Source of the DNA: Zea mays
Taxonomy: Eukaryota; Streptophyta; Magnoliopsida; Poales; Poaceae
Assembly (NCBI RefSeq): GCF_902167145.1
Contig: NC_050098.1
Span: forward strand, 83,306,207-83,370,206
Direction of reading: 5' to 3'
DNA: 64,000 nucleotides
The notes beneath the pieces are model-generated. The model ran no database searches. It saw only the letters and a program-made list of their open reading frames with translations, and was not told the DNA's origin. Of the stretch, positions 1 through 10,071 are shown piece by piece. Each line of letters opens with the position of its first letter. Position 1 is the stretch's first letter. A program made the translations under genes and the position numbers.

Positions 1-672
1 TTTTCTTACAATAACAGCTATCAGTCCAGTCTGAAGATGGCACCTTTTGAGGCATTGTATGGGAGAAGGTGTAGGACCCCACTAAATTGGTCTCAGGCAG
101 GAGAAAGGGAAATTTTTGGGCCAGATTTGGTACTTGAGGCAGAGGCAAAGGTCAGGGTGATTACCAAGAACTTGGAAGCTGCTCAGGCTAGGCAAAGGAG
201 CTATCATGATAAAAGGCGGAAGCCTCTACAGTTTGAGGTGGGAGATCATGTCTATCTTAAGGTATCACCCACAAAGGGTGTGCAGAGATTCGGGATCAAG
301 GGCAAGTTAGCTCCTCGCTACATTGGACCCTATAAGATCAAGGCAAGCTGTGGACCCGTAGCCTACCAATTGGAATTACCACCTCACATGTCAGCAGTTC
401 ATAATGTGTTCCATGTATCCCAGCTGCGGAAATGCGTTCGTCTACCCACTGAAGTGCTACCGGAACCAGACATTGAGATAGAACCAGACTTGTCCTACCA
501 AGAGTACCCCGTCAAGGTATTAGATCAAAAGGAGAGATCAACTCGGGCAAGGTCGGTCAGAATGTGCAAGGTTCAGTGGAGTCACCATTCAGCAGAAGAA
601 GCTACATGGGAGACGGAGGAATTTCTACGCTCTCGCTTCCCCGACTTTCTACCCAAAGGAGTCGGTATGTAA
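1..672 (+). CDS. Gag-pol polyprotein, integrase C-terminus with chromodomain (partial)
   Basis: The frame is open from base 1, so the gene continues to the left. About 223 residues are visible. First comes the end of the integrase catalytic region (SYNNSYQSS, then FEALYGRRCRTPLNW). Next is the GPY/F-type module (KLAPRYIGPY) and the FHVSQL motif. It ends with a chromodomain-like segment (KVQWSHHSAEEATWE) and a TAA stop. In this lineage the integrase inserts cDNA into chromatin, and the chromodomain is thought to steer it to marked histones. No stop or frameshift is seen here, unlike the equivalent part of GyA, but the rest of the gene cannot be judged. Confidence 0.93.
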   Translation, partial: FSYNNSYQSSLKMAPFEALYGRRCRTPLNWSQAGEREIFGPDLVLEAEAKVRVITKNLEAAQARQRSYHDKRRKPLQFEVGDHVYLKVSPTKGVQRFGIKGKLAPRYIGPYKIKASCGPVAYQLELPPHMSAVHNVFHVSQLRKCVRLPTEVLPEPDIEIEPDLSYQEYPVKVLDQKERSTRARSVRMCKVQWSHHSAEEATWETEEFLRSRFPDFLPKGVGM

Positions 673-922
673 CCCCAAAACCCCACCCCCACCTGCCCTT
701 TGAAATCAATTATAAGAAAAACTTAGATAACAAGGATAGTCTAAGTTGTGGAATTAACTTAAGAAGGGCTTCCTTCTGAAGTTGCAAAGAGGATGACATT
801 CGAAGAGCAGTTAACAAGAGAAACTTAAGTGTAAAGGAAAAACAACACCAGCACACCATCAAGCACCCCTCCAAGGGACTCTACCTAAATCTCGGGACGA
901 GATTCCTTTAAGGGGGGAGGGC
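673..922 (+). other. Gy1 3' untranslated region with polypurine tract
   Basis: There is no gene between the pol stop and the LTR. The last bases, about 907-922, form a purine-rich run (TTTAAGGGGGGAGGG then C) touching the LTR. This is the plus-strand primer site (PPT). The same block occurs, reversed, next to the GyA 3' LTR. Confidence 0.85.
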
Positions 923-1785
923 TGTAACACCCCAGGTGTTACCTTGGCTAGAGCCACTTTGGCACTAGAAGCTGTGTTCACAAGGGTAAAGACTTAGGGC
1001 ACCACATAAGAACTTTGGAGATCATGTGCTAATCAAGTTGCCAATGACAAAAGAAGCATTACTCTAATCCTTGCACACTTACTACCTTGGATAATAGGGG
1101 AGAAGAACCCTAGACCTCTCCTAAACCCTATCTTCCAAAACCCTAAGTAAGGGGGGGGGGGAAAGAGAGTGAACAAGGGTGCAAAGTGTGTGTAACCTTT
1201 GCCCAAACCCTAAGCAACATTATAACCATCAATTAAGGGAGGGAAATATTGCAAAAAGACCCCTGGAGAAACCCCAATTCAAATCTCCAAGTGGAGAGAG
1301 AGCTAGAGCTCTCTATTTCCCTCTAAGTCACATTTTAGCCCTAATCCAAAGACCAGCCGTGTTCACTTTGAAGATGGCGCCAAAACCACTTGGGTTCTAT
1401 ACCAAAAATGTGGTATACCACTTAAGGCACCCCCTGGAAAAATTTGAGACCGAGACTCAGACGTTTGACAGCACTTGACATCAGTTTTGTCGCTGAGTGG
1501 GCAGAGAGACAAGCCAGATTTGGCGCCCGTCTATCTCCCGATCTAGGGCGTATCATCCCTTGGAACTCACACATGTGAGATAGCCCTAGGTGCCAGGAGG
1601 AGGTCTGTGCCGGTTTCATGGCGAGATTCGCACGTTTGTGATCTCTGGAGACGTTTGAACACTGGAAGAAACTCACCTCCACGTGTTCGACGCCTTCTGC
1701 CCGCGCCAGAGCACGCTCGCGCGCGTTCCCCGCATGCCCCGCGCCGCGCCCGAGCCAAACCCGCGTCGTGGCCCGCGCCCGAGCT

Positions 1786-1792
1786 TATAAAG
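1786..1792 (+). promoter_or_regulatory. LTR promoter TATA box (Gy1)
   Basis: TATAAAG sits in GCTTATAAAGCCCTCCC. The reversed GyA LTRs have CCTATAAAGCCTCCC at the matching place, so the box is conserved between families. Transcription would start some 25-35 bases downstream. Confidence 0.75.
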
Positions 1793-2316
1793 CCCTCCCA
1801 GGCTTCGACTACACCCTTCCGCGCACCCTCCACACCTCACCGGAGTTAGCTCGTCGCCGTTTGCCCGTGCGCAGCGAGTCCGCGGCCGCCCAATCCCTTT
1901 GTCACCATAGACCGGCCAATAGAGCCATTCCCAACCCCGTCCAGCCCTCGGAGAAGCCTGTGCACACCTCCGTGAGGCTCCCCGAGCAAGGAATCGGAGT
2001 TTACTTCGCCGGAGAAGCCAGTCCACGCTCGCCGGAGCTCTCGACCCCGCCGGAGTACGTGGACCGGGTAAACCACTCCACCATCCTTCGATTCCTTGTG
2101 CATACAGTCGCTGCGTGACCCCGTTAAGCTCACCGTGCCCTCGGATTGAACCAGTTCGCCATGGTTTGGCCGGTATACTCGCCGCCGATGAGGACACCCG
2201 CCTGCACGCGTGGACCGGGCGATTCTGGCCATCTCCGACGTCGGGCCGTACCTCGACGTGACCGGCAGAGTCTCCCCGAGCCAACCCCACCCTTCGCCGG
2301 ACCTCCCTCGCTGCCG

Positions 2317-2322
2317 GTAAGC
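2317..2322 (+). other. Candidate splice donor in Gy1 LTR leader
   Basis: CTGCCG|GTAAGC matches the plant 5' splice consensus and is repeated at the homologous place in the left GyA LTR (GCCG|GTAAGC, about 23354). It stands where GC-rich leader gives way to AT-rich sequence. An ORF from ATG 2161 reaches this donor in phase 0, while the downstream exon at 3766 needs phase 1. The joined reading frame is therefore unresolved. Confidence 0.5.
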
Positions 2323-3765
2323 CGCGCTGCCCTTTTCTTTCCCGCGGTTACTGTTTGCATAAGGGGAAGGACTGCGGGTGAGAGGGAGAGAAGGTCAGGG
2401 GGTTTTGTGAAATGTCAGAGACACAGGGGAATAGTGGCGTGGGGGTAGATTTGCGAAGGTGGATTTAGTTTAAACCCAGGGACCTTGGTGTAAACTGTTT
2501 TTCCAGGAAACACTTTTTAAATTCTATTTTAAATTGAACAGAGGCTTTAAAAAAATTCATAACTTATGATTAGTTCATCCAAATTTGGTCAAACAAATTT
2601 TGTCAGACTCCAATTAATGTAACCTATTTAAGAAAAATATAAAACCCCTTGGTGCTGTAGAAAACTTAAAAGTTCTGCTTTAATGTTAGTTTTGGCCAAA
2701 AGCTAAATAATAGTAAGAAAAATAATTAGGCTAATTGACTAGGGTTAGGAAAAATTGGGGAAGTTTATAATTACCTACTAACCTGTTTAAAAATGTTGAA
2801 CCTCTCTGTCCACTCCATTTAAGTTAGTTTTACCCCTTATTCTATAATATGCTTAAGGATAGGGAAAATAGAAAATGTAATTTAATTAATGAACCAGAGA
2901 GTACCTCTATTTTTGTTAGGTTCATTATTCAATATAGTTCACTGGAAAAATATATCATACCCTGTTTTAGTGTAAAATAAGTAAGATCTCTTTTGTTTTA
3001 ATAAAACAAGTGAAACTTAGAAAAACTCTACAAAAATAACCCCAAGGTAAAAACACCCCCACCCTTGGGATAACTATTGTTTTATTAGAGAGAACTTAGG
3101 AAAAATATGAAATCTGCTGTTTGACATTTTTCAAATAATAATGTAGTAGAAAGTGCCTTTTTGACATTAAACTTAAGAAAATCATAACTAAATAACCACC
3201 CCTTAGTTCTCTGTGATTTTTAGCACAAAGACCTATTATTACTAAGGGATGCCAGCAAAAATAACCTTTAGGACAGAACCTACCCCTAACTAAGAGGTGT
3301 AGTGTAAAGTGGCCCATTTTGCCTAACTCTTGTTATTTTTGTTTAAAGCCTAGCCTTTGTACTTAAAGCCTCAACTTCTTAAAACAAGTTAGAATAGCAA
3401 AGGGCAACCCACTGTAATTTTTACAGAATTTTTTTTGGAAATTATTAAAACCCTGTTGTAGTTCAAACCTACCCTAGAAACCCTAAATGGGAATTAATGA
3501 AAGGAAAAAGAATAATGTGAATTAAGGTTATCCTAAAACCTTTGTAATCTGTCCACTAAAATGTATCAAGGCAATACCAAACCACTATGTTATCCTAAAA
3601 GAAAACCTAAGCTTAAAGGGTCATAAGTCTATGTATCTATATATATACCACTAGAAGCCCCGCGTGACTAAGAAAACCCTAAGTTACTTCTTAACTTAGT
3701 TTCTTTAGCTTAATGTTCTTAAATCTTGCATAATCATGACATACATGTTCATTGCATTTCAATAG

Positions 3766-3885
3766 ACTGTAATCTTGCTGATGGAGAGTACATCCTCGTG
3801 CCGGAGCAAGGAGTTGCTCAGGAGGTAGCCCCAGATCCAGCACCCGAGTCTGCACCAGAGGACCTGCCAGCCACTGCTTTGGAAG
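3766..3885 (+). other. Candidate coding exon 2 inside Gy1 LTR
   Basis: The segment is preceded by TTTCAATAG and followed by GGAAG|GCAGGC, a GC-type donor. With one base borrowed from upstream it reads DCNLADGEYILVPEQG, then an acidic, Pro/Ala-rich stretch ending in LEG. Both GyA LTR copies align as DCNLADTEYVLIPEQG (right copy) and a close variant with one stop (left copy). In the matched blocks most differences are silent third-position changes (for example GAC/GAT, CTT/CTC, GAT/GAC, CCG/CCC, CAG/CAA). No ATG lies in this frame in Gy1, so translation would have to start in another exon. Function is unknown. Confidence 0.55.
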
Positions 3886-4872
3886 GCAGGCCCCGGTTTT
3901 ATGCATAACCTGTTATTTATGCTATTTTACTTCACTTAATGATTGTAGGATTGATTGTGCACTTAGGTGTAGGAATTGTTTGAAACCCTAGTTGCATGAT
4001 CTCAGGAATCCTTTTGAGATGAATACTAGTATGACAGGTCGAGTAGTTGCTTTATTTAATTAGGATCTCGGTAGAAGACGAGTGATTTTTCTAGCACTCG
4101 CGCGAGATCAGGAAATTGATTGTACCCACTTTCACACTGTCATGATACTAGTTGGTGGACAACAATCCATGGGGATTGGTTGTTCCCGAGATGGAAAATG
4201 GAATAAGGATTAACGTGCGGATACCTGTGTCAAGCGTTTGAACGTACTGAACACATACCGAGAAATATGGTAAATCGGTAAGCCTAGTACCTGAGTGAAC
4301 CTGCCCGCAGACATATCCCCTCACGCGACCTGAGACGAGGTCTCCCATTCCGGTTATGGTGGGTACAAGTGCGGTCACTGCACGACGGCCAGTCGGGGTC
4401 AGTGGGGCATTGTACGCCAAGGCGGTGAGCCCTGATCTGTTGCCAGGGAATCGATGGGGACGGTTGATGTGTGTGGGGACGGAGTGCCCCTGCATGTCGT
4501 GTGTTTAGGTTTACCTTGCAAGGATAAAAACTCGATTCGAATCGTCTGCTTCTCGCAGCTAATGAGACTGCTTGATCCATTGTACTGCATTGAGTAATAA
4601 GTGGAAGTCTGATGAGTTGAGATAAGATGTTGATTGCTAATAATGCCTGCTACCATGTATGAGTAGATAGTCCACTTTTAGCCTTAAGAGAGTCACACTT
4701 AACTTTGACTAAGTTAAAATCTTGATTTAGAAACTCAGCTAGTGCTTTTGGCAACCAAACCCCACAGCCAAACAACTGCATGTCTAGAGGTAGAGGAGTA
4801 GACTCCTCACACCGGGTAAGTCTAGCTGAGTATTAGTATACTCAGCCTTGCTTGTGGCATAATTTTTTACAG

Positions 4873-4979
4873 GTTCTCTGGAGGAGATGGTTGCTGGGAT
4901 AACTTGGCCGTCCACCTTGCCACCGGGTTGGACTGTTGAGTGGGACCCTGCCTCGGCTGAGGAGGAGCATGAGGAGTGA
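4873..4979 (+). other. Candidate terminal coding exon 3 inside Gy1 LTR
   Basis: The segment follows a strong acceptor (AATTTTTTACAG|GT). Joined to the single base left by exon 2 it reads G-SLEEMVAG, TWPSTLPPGWTVEWD and a short acidic tail EEEHEE, then TGA. The GyA LTRs read G-TLQDMVDG, TWPTTLPPGWTVEWD and GEEHEE, then TAG. All tryptophans, the PPGW core, the acidic tail and the stop position are kept, with eight silent codon changes against mostly conservative replacements. This supports selection on protein. I do not recognise the family. Confidence 0.6.
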
Positions 4980-5300
4980 TGGGATAGGCTTCCCCATCTC
5001 TCTGTTTAATTACCGTTAGTTTTATTCCGCTGCATTTCGAACAATGATGGTTACTTTTGCAAAAACTCCGATGATGATGATGGTGATGTAATAATTTAAC
5101 ATTGTGACATGTATGGTTTTATGCTTTATTGTATTTGCTCTGTGACTCACCTTCGAGTGAGATTGTGGTACTTGATCCTGTCAGTGGCCGTGTCGGACTA
5201 GATCCGAGGGATTGACGGGTTATTCCCATTTAAGTGTGGTCTAGCCTCTAAGGCGGGACTTGGGCACTTAAGTTGGAATAATTCGGGCAGTTCCGCCACA

Positions 5301-5888
5301 CACGACATCGGCGCAGAGACACCGTAGGGTACCGATCTGTGGCGGGGTGGCCCGACGGTGGCGTAGCTCAACTCTGACGAGTGATTGCGCGAGCAGCAAG
5401 GTAGGAAATGGGAAATTAGGGGTATGGGGAGGTTGGTTACCTCGAGAGATGGCTCTGGAGCACTTGAGCGACGGCGAGAACACAACGAGGGCCCTGGTCG
5501 ACGGCGGCGAAGACACGACTGCACGGCGAGAGGTCCGGTGAGTGCAAACAGAGGGAAATAGTGGAGATGGGGCAAAACAAAGGCTGTCTTGAGTTGCTGG
5601 CGAGGAGGCGGAGCTCACCGGGGCAACAGACGCGACAAGAGCTCGACGGTGGCCGCGAAACGGACCCGAGGTCACGGTAGACGGCAGTGGTACTCCACAG
5701 GCGCACGCGTAGTGCGAGAGGGGGGTGTGAGGGGTCAGCAGAGGAGCGCTATTAAGCGAGGAGAGTGAGTGAGTGGGTGCGGGCTCAAAAGGAGGTCGGG
5801 CGCATGGGAGAGTTGGCGGGAAACGTGCGACGTGGGCGCGTCCACGGCGGGGGCACGGGCGGGAGGTTAGGGAAGGGGAGGTGGCTGA
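5301..5888. other. GC-rich orphan fragment between Gy1 and GyG
   Basis: This 588-bp stretch is the DNA into which Gy1 inserted and, on its right, the flank of GyG. It is GC-rich and on the minus strand resembles the leader of a long grass LTR (CTCGCTTAATAGCGC as a weak TATA-like site, then Pro/Ser-coding GC-rich sequence). No conserved ORF is visible. It could be a remnant of a further LTR in reverse orientation. Confidence 0.4.
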
Positions 5889-6834
5889 TGTAACACCACA
5901 AGTGTTATTGTACGTTCGCGAATATGGATTTAAGCACGGGATATCAAACAGGATAATGACTTTTATGTCCTAATCATCTTCGACTATCATGATTTCATTA
6001 TCGTATCTATTTTCATCCATCTGGACTCTTCCTAAAAATTTTCATGATGATCAAAATATATTTGTTCTAGAAATTAGCGAGTCTTGTGATTATTTAAATT
6101 TCATCAATTGCGTATAAAAATTTGGAAATTCAGTTTAGTCCCCCGATTTCATCCTAAATTTTTTTAGAAGTCGACGACTAAAGTTTTTGGGTGTAAAATA
6201 ATTTAGTCCCTTCTCGTCAAACGAGACATCACGTCTGAAGTTTTATAATCATGGTTGGTTTTCAGCAAATTATCCTTGACAGAGGGATCAGGTGTCGAGT
6301 TGTAGATGAAGCTATCTAATTTTAAGTCCTATGAAATATAGTTTAAAATATCGGTCACAATCTCATTTGACTCAATCTGTTTTCATCTTATTAGAACCCG
6401 ATATTATCTAAGGCACAGGGATGAACGTTTGATTTTATAGCAGATAATACTGGGTCCAAAATTATAATCCAATAATATTTTAGTTTGATCCATTCTCATC
6501 GTGTCGACATCCTAATTCCAAAACAATAGGAACCAGATTTGTAATGATGTTTATTGTAAAAAAACAATGGAGAAGATAAATCCAATTTTTGATTAAACCA
6601 ACGTGTAACCCTCTCCTCTATCCTCATCGCCATTCGCCAGCACTACCGCTACGTGGCTCAAATTCCAGAATCAACATCATCATCCTCCCACTCGTCTCTC
6701 TCTCCCTGGTTTCAATCTTCAGCCGCCTCTTTTCCATTGGATATTTTCCTCACCGCGTTTAACAGGGTGCCTCGAAATCAGCCTCATGTCTCTTTCTCCT
6801 AGTCCGTAGCAGCAACCCAGCTCCCTGCGTCTTC
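5889..6834 (+). repeat. GyG LTR, left part
   Basis: Starts TGTAACACCACAAG, the typical start of the long chromovirus LTRs in this window. No chromovirus-type PPT precedes it, so it is a 5' LTR or a solo LTR rather than a 3' LTR. It is AT-rich (U3-like) up to about 6600, then turns to a CT-rich leader. Cop1 interrupts it at 6834 and it resumes at 11830. No gene is seen. Confidence 0.7.
6830..6834. repeat. Cop1 target site duplication, left
   Basis: TCTTC, repeated at 11825-11829. Confidence 0.9.
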
Positions 6835-7099
6835 TGTCAGAACACTAACGAGGATAGACAATGAAATACACGAGCAAATATTTGGTGCTACAAGCGGCAG
6901 CTTTTCTAGTGTCTCTCTATTCATTGTAAAGAAAATACATGCAGTCATATATGATTGCAAACTAACTGAATCAATCACGGCATGCCCAAGATCGGCTGTT
7001 GCCATCCCAACAGCCTAGACATGCCGCCTGCCATACTTAGCCACTAATCAATATAAACTACCAAATATAGTTAGCGGGTGCTCAGGGTTTATTCTAACA
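6835..7099 (-). repeat. Cop1 3' LTR
   Basis: 265 bp. On the plus strand it runs TGTCAGAACACTAAC to TTATTCTAACA. It is a near copy of 11560-11824. The small size is normal for copia elements. Confidence 0.95.
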
Positions 7100-7115
7100 A
7101 TCTCCTCCTAAGCCC
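7100..7115 (-). other. Cop1 polypurine tract
   Basis: In sense GGGCTTAGGAGGAGAT directly before the 3' LTR; the plus-strand DNA primer site. Confidence 0.8.
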
Positions 7116-7123
7116 TTGAGCAA

Positions 7124-7714
7124 CTACTTTAGCTTCTTCATGACGATCCCATCACGGAGTCCTTGAAACCTGCTTCGTCCGAGCGCCTTTGTCAGGAAGT
7201 CACCCAACTGAAATTCAGTACCAATGAACTCGACGTCGATCAGCTTCCTATCGCAGCATTCTCGGATAAAATGGAACTTGATATCTATGTGTTTACTCCG
7301 ATCATGGTGCACAGGGTTCTTCATCAAGGTGATGGCGGACTTGTTGTCCACCATGAGCTTGGGTGCAAGGACTGCTCCTCCAACGAGCTCAGCCAGCAGA
7401 CGTGCTAGCCAGATCGCCTCACACGCAGTTCCTGCAGCAGCGATGTACTCAGTCTCGCATGAAGACAGAGCCACCACCCTTTGTTTTGCCGACTGCCATG
7501 CAATCGGACCTCCTGCTAGGAAAAAAATCAGCCCACTTGTACTCTTTCGGTCGTTCACGTTGCCCGCCAGATCGTTGTTCGAGTATCCCAGCAACTTGGG
7601 AGCACCGGAGTTCTTCTTTCCTGGGTGGTAGTGCAGCCCCCACTGCTGTGTTCCGACAACGTATCGAAGAACACGCTTCACTGCAGCAAGGTGTTCTTGG
7701 CGCGGTCCCTCCAT
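7124..7714 (-). pseudogene. Cop1 RNase H section
   Basis: Typical copia RNase H: YSNNDLAGNVNDRKSTSG (normally ...DAD/DWA..., so the first catalytic region looks altered), WQSAKQRVVALSSCETEY, VDNKSAITLMKNPVHH and RSKHIDIKFHFIRE, ending with DFLTKAL. RNase H removes RNA from the RNA-DNA hybrid. The open frame stops 24 bases before the 3' LTR. Confidence 0.9.
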
Positions 7715-7743
7715 AAACCGGCTAAGGTAGCAAACAGCATAAA

Positions 7744-8340
7744 CTAGGTTAGGCTAGAGTTGCACAAGTACCTGAGGCTGCCGATGATGCTGCGGTACTC
7801 CGTCGCATCAACGCTTGGCGTGTCTCCCTCTTTGAGCAGCTTCAGCTTGGGCTCCATAGGCATGGCACTAGCGTTGCATCTGGTCATGCCTGCCTTCTCA
7901 AGGATCTTGGCAGCGTACGCAGTCTGCCGGAGCATGATGCCGGCTGGTCCTTGCGACACTTCGAGGCCTAGGTAGTAGGAAAGTAACCCAAGGTCACTCA
8001 TGCGGAAGGTGTTCATCATCTGTCCCTTGAACTTGTTCACAGCTATCGCATCTCCTCCGGTGATGATTAGGTCATCAACGTAGACGCCCACGATTAGGCG
8101 CCCTGTGCCACTGCCACGGGTGTAAATACCATGCTCGTCGACACAGCGCTTGAAGCCGAGACCGAGTATGGAGGCGTCGAGCTTCTGGTTCCAGGCCCAT
8201 GGAGCTCGACGAAGCCCGTACAGAGCCTTGCGGAGGTGCAACACTTTGTGCTTGTTCTTGCTGTCGATGAAGCCTGAGGGTTGCTGGACATATACCTCCT
8301 CGTGAAACTCCCCATTCAGGAACGCCGATTTTACGTCCAT
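7744..8340 (-). pseudogene. Cop1 reverse transcriptase core
   Basis: Copia RT palm: MDVKSAFLNGEFHEEVYV, ALYGLRRAPWAW, then the catalytic YVDDLIITG, which is intact. RT copies the RNA genome into DNA. The frame is lost just after LCNSS at about 7744, and RNase H continues in another frame. Confidence 0.92.
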
Positions 8341-8352
8341 GTGGTGAACGCT

Positions 8353-9249
8353 TCATCCGAGCAGCCTGACTGACTTCAGCCGCGCGACAGGGGCGAACAC
8401 CTCTTCAAAGTCGATGTCGGGGCGCTGCACATACCCCTTTGCCACGAGACGTGCCTTGTACTTAATGATGGCATCGTTCTCCTTTCGTTTCACCTTGTAC
8501 ACCCATTTGAGACCGATGGCTTGTTGATCCCGAGGGAGATCAACCAGCGCCCATGTGTCGTTGTCGCGGATAGACTTGAGCTCCTCCTCCATCGCCGCGT
8601 TCCAGTTTGGATCGCCATCAGCATCTTTAAAAGACTTGGGCTCCTCCACGCTGACGTTGTGCAGCTCGGCTTCCTCGACGTCGCGGTGAGCCCGACCAGG
8701 CACGGTGTTGGTTCCAAGGACGTTCTCGAGTGTCCTGTACCGGTGCTCCAGGTCCTCATCGTCGTCCATATCGAGGTTCGGGTCATCGCTTAACGGCATC
8801 GCGAACTCCACCTGCGTCACCCTGGTGGAGTCTTGCCTCAACGTCGAGCCCAGAACGGGTGAGCCAGCTCTAGAGGCTGCTGGCATCGCTCCTCCAGTGC
8901 GCGACGGCGTGCCCGACAGGGGTGGCGATGGACCCATAGCATGCAACGGGGATCCAAGCACAGATGATGTCGGTGCCTGACGACACAGCTCATACTCCTC
9001 CTCGACGGTGAACAGCACCAAGCTGTCGCTTGGCGTGGTGCTCCCCCAGTCCCAGCACGCGTTTTCGTTGAACACGACGTCGCGCGTGACCCGGACGTGC
9101 TCCGTTGTTGGGTCGTAGAAGCGGTATGCCTTCGCTCCTTCTTCGTAGCCGATGAAGACCACCTTCCGACCATGATCCTCGAGCTTGGTCGGGTGCGGGC
9201 GCAGATGTTTGATGTAGGCGACGCACCCAAACACTCTTAAGAAGTGCAT
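8353..9249 (-). pseudogene. Cop1 integrase C-terminus and RT start
   Basis: 298 codons. Begins with the copia integrase tail (HFLRVFGCVAY, FIGYEEGAKAYRFYDP), passes through an acidic linker and enters reverse transcriptase (KWVYKVKRKENDAI, YKARLVAKGYVQ, FAPVARLKSVR). It ends at a TGA. The junction to the next RT block looks a few residues short of the usual copia spacing, suggesting a small deletion together with a Trp-to-stop change. Confidence 0.88.
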
Positions 9250-9273
9250 GGGTGGTTTCTTCCTGTACCATGC

Positions 9274-9957
9274 CTAGAACGGTGTGAGGTCGTCGAGGGC
9301 TGCCGTGGGCGACTGGTTGAGGAGATACACTATGGTGTGCACCACCTCTCCCCAGAAGAACCCTGGCATGCCTCGAGCACGCAGGATGGAACGTGCCGTG
9401 TTCACGACCATCTGGTTTCTCCTTTCTACGACGCCATTCTGTTGAGGAGAGTATGGCATAGAGTGTTGACAAAGGATTCCCTCACCTGCACAGTACTGAC
9501 CGAATTGTACTGAGGTGAACTCTCCTCCATTGTCGGTGCGGAGAACTTTCAGCTTCTTGCCGGTTTCCCGCTCGACCTTCGCCTGAAAACTCATGATGGC
9601 CGCCGGTGCATGTGCCTTGGAACGCAACAAGGTGAGCCACATATACCTGCTCATGTCATCAACCAACAGCAGAAAGTATGTGTTCCCCACCGGCGTCGGT
9701 GGAGTGACCGGCCCGTAGAGGTCGCCATGGACCAGCTCGACCTGATCCTTTGCCCGGAATTTGGCGGCCTGCGGGAATGGCGCTCTCTTTTGCTTGGCGA
9801 GAACGCAGTCCTCACAGACTTGCTCGACGTGGTCGATCTCCGGCAGCCCCTTCACCATCTCACCGCGGCAGAGTTTGCGCAGCGAATGGAAGTTCAAGTG
9901 CCCGAACCTCTCGTGCCATCTCCAGGCGATGTCGCCAACACGAGTAGTGAGGCACAC
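9274..9957 (-). pseudogene. Cop1 integrase section
   Basis: Integrase joins element cDNA to the chromosome. The HHCC zinc-binding region is visible (HERFGHLN...CEDCVLAK), as are the catalytic acids in HGDLYGP, RTDNGGEF and QQNGVVERRN, in the usual D, D, E order. The same frame continues upstream to the protease through one more stop near 10001, and downstream through the TAG at 9274 into the connection region. Confidence 0.92.
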
Positions 9958-10071
9958 CGGGGCGACGATGATGATGTCGAGGTAGTAGAGGCGGCTTGGG
10001 GATCAGTGCACCTTGGCGAGCAAGAGTGGTTGCGGGTCGAAGATGCAGAGGATGCCCTCCTCGATGATGAC

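Larger units (their letters stand above)
1..5300 (+). mobile_element. Gy1: 3' part of a Ty3/gypsy chromovirus (Tekay-like)
   Basis: Only the right half of the element is in the window: the integrase C-terminus (1-672), a 250-bp 3' untranslated stretch, a polypurine tract and a full 3' LTR that begins TGTAACACC and ends CCGCCACA at 5300. The next five bases, CACGA at 5301-5305, should be the target duplication; its partner lies left of the window. Protein, PPT and LTR all resemble GyA, so both belong to one family or two sister families. Placement in the chromovirus (Tekay-like) group rests on the C-terminal chromodomain and the very long LTR. Confidence 0.9.
923..5300 (+). repeat. Gy1 3' LTR (4378 bp)
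   Basis: The ends TGT...ACA were fixed by the PPT on the left and by alignment of the right end with the reversed GyA LTR at 20163. A TATA box at 1786 sets U3 at roughly 923-1815, and R-U5 fills the remaining 3.5 kb. R-U5 has a GC-rich leader (to about 2450), an AT-rich intron-like stretch (2460-3765), then two short protein-like segments (3766-3885 and 4873-4979). Other ORFs in this LTR (1179-2448 on both strands, 4148-4656 minus) show no conserved protein and look like chance reading frames in GC-rich DNA. Confidence 0.9.

Noticed and set aside
1607..2118. Possible host gene exon with plus-strand ORFs near 1607-2118
   Set aside because: Lies within the Gy1 LTR, spans the TATA box, and aligns with GyA LTR leader.
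4148..4656. Minus-strand ORFs at 4148-4656
   Set aside because: They are the opposite strand of a conserved LTR tail also found in GyA (20928-21236); no codon-level conservation on that strand.
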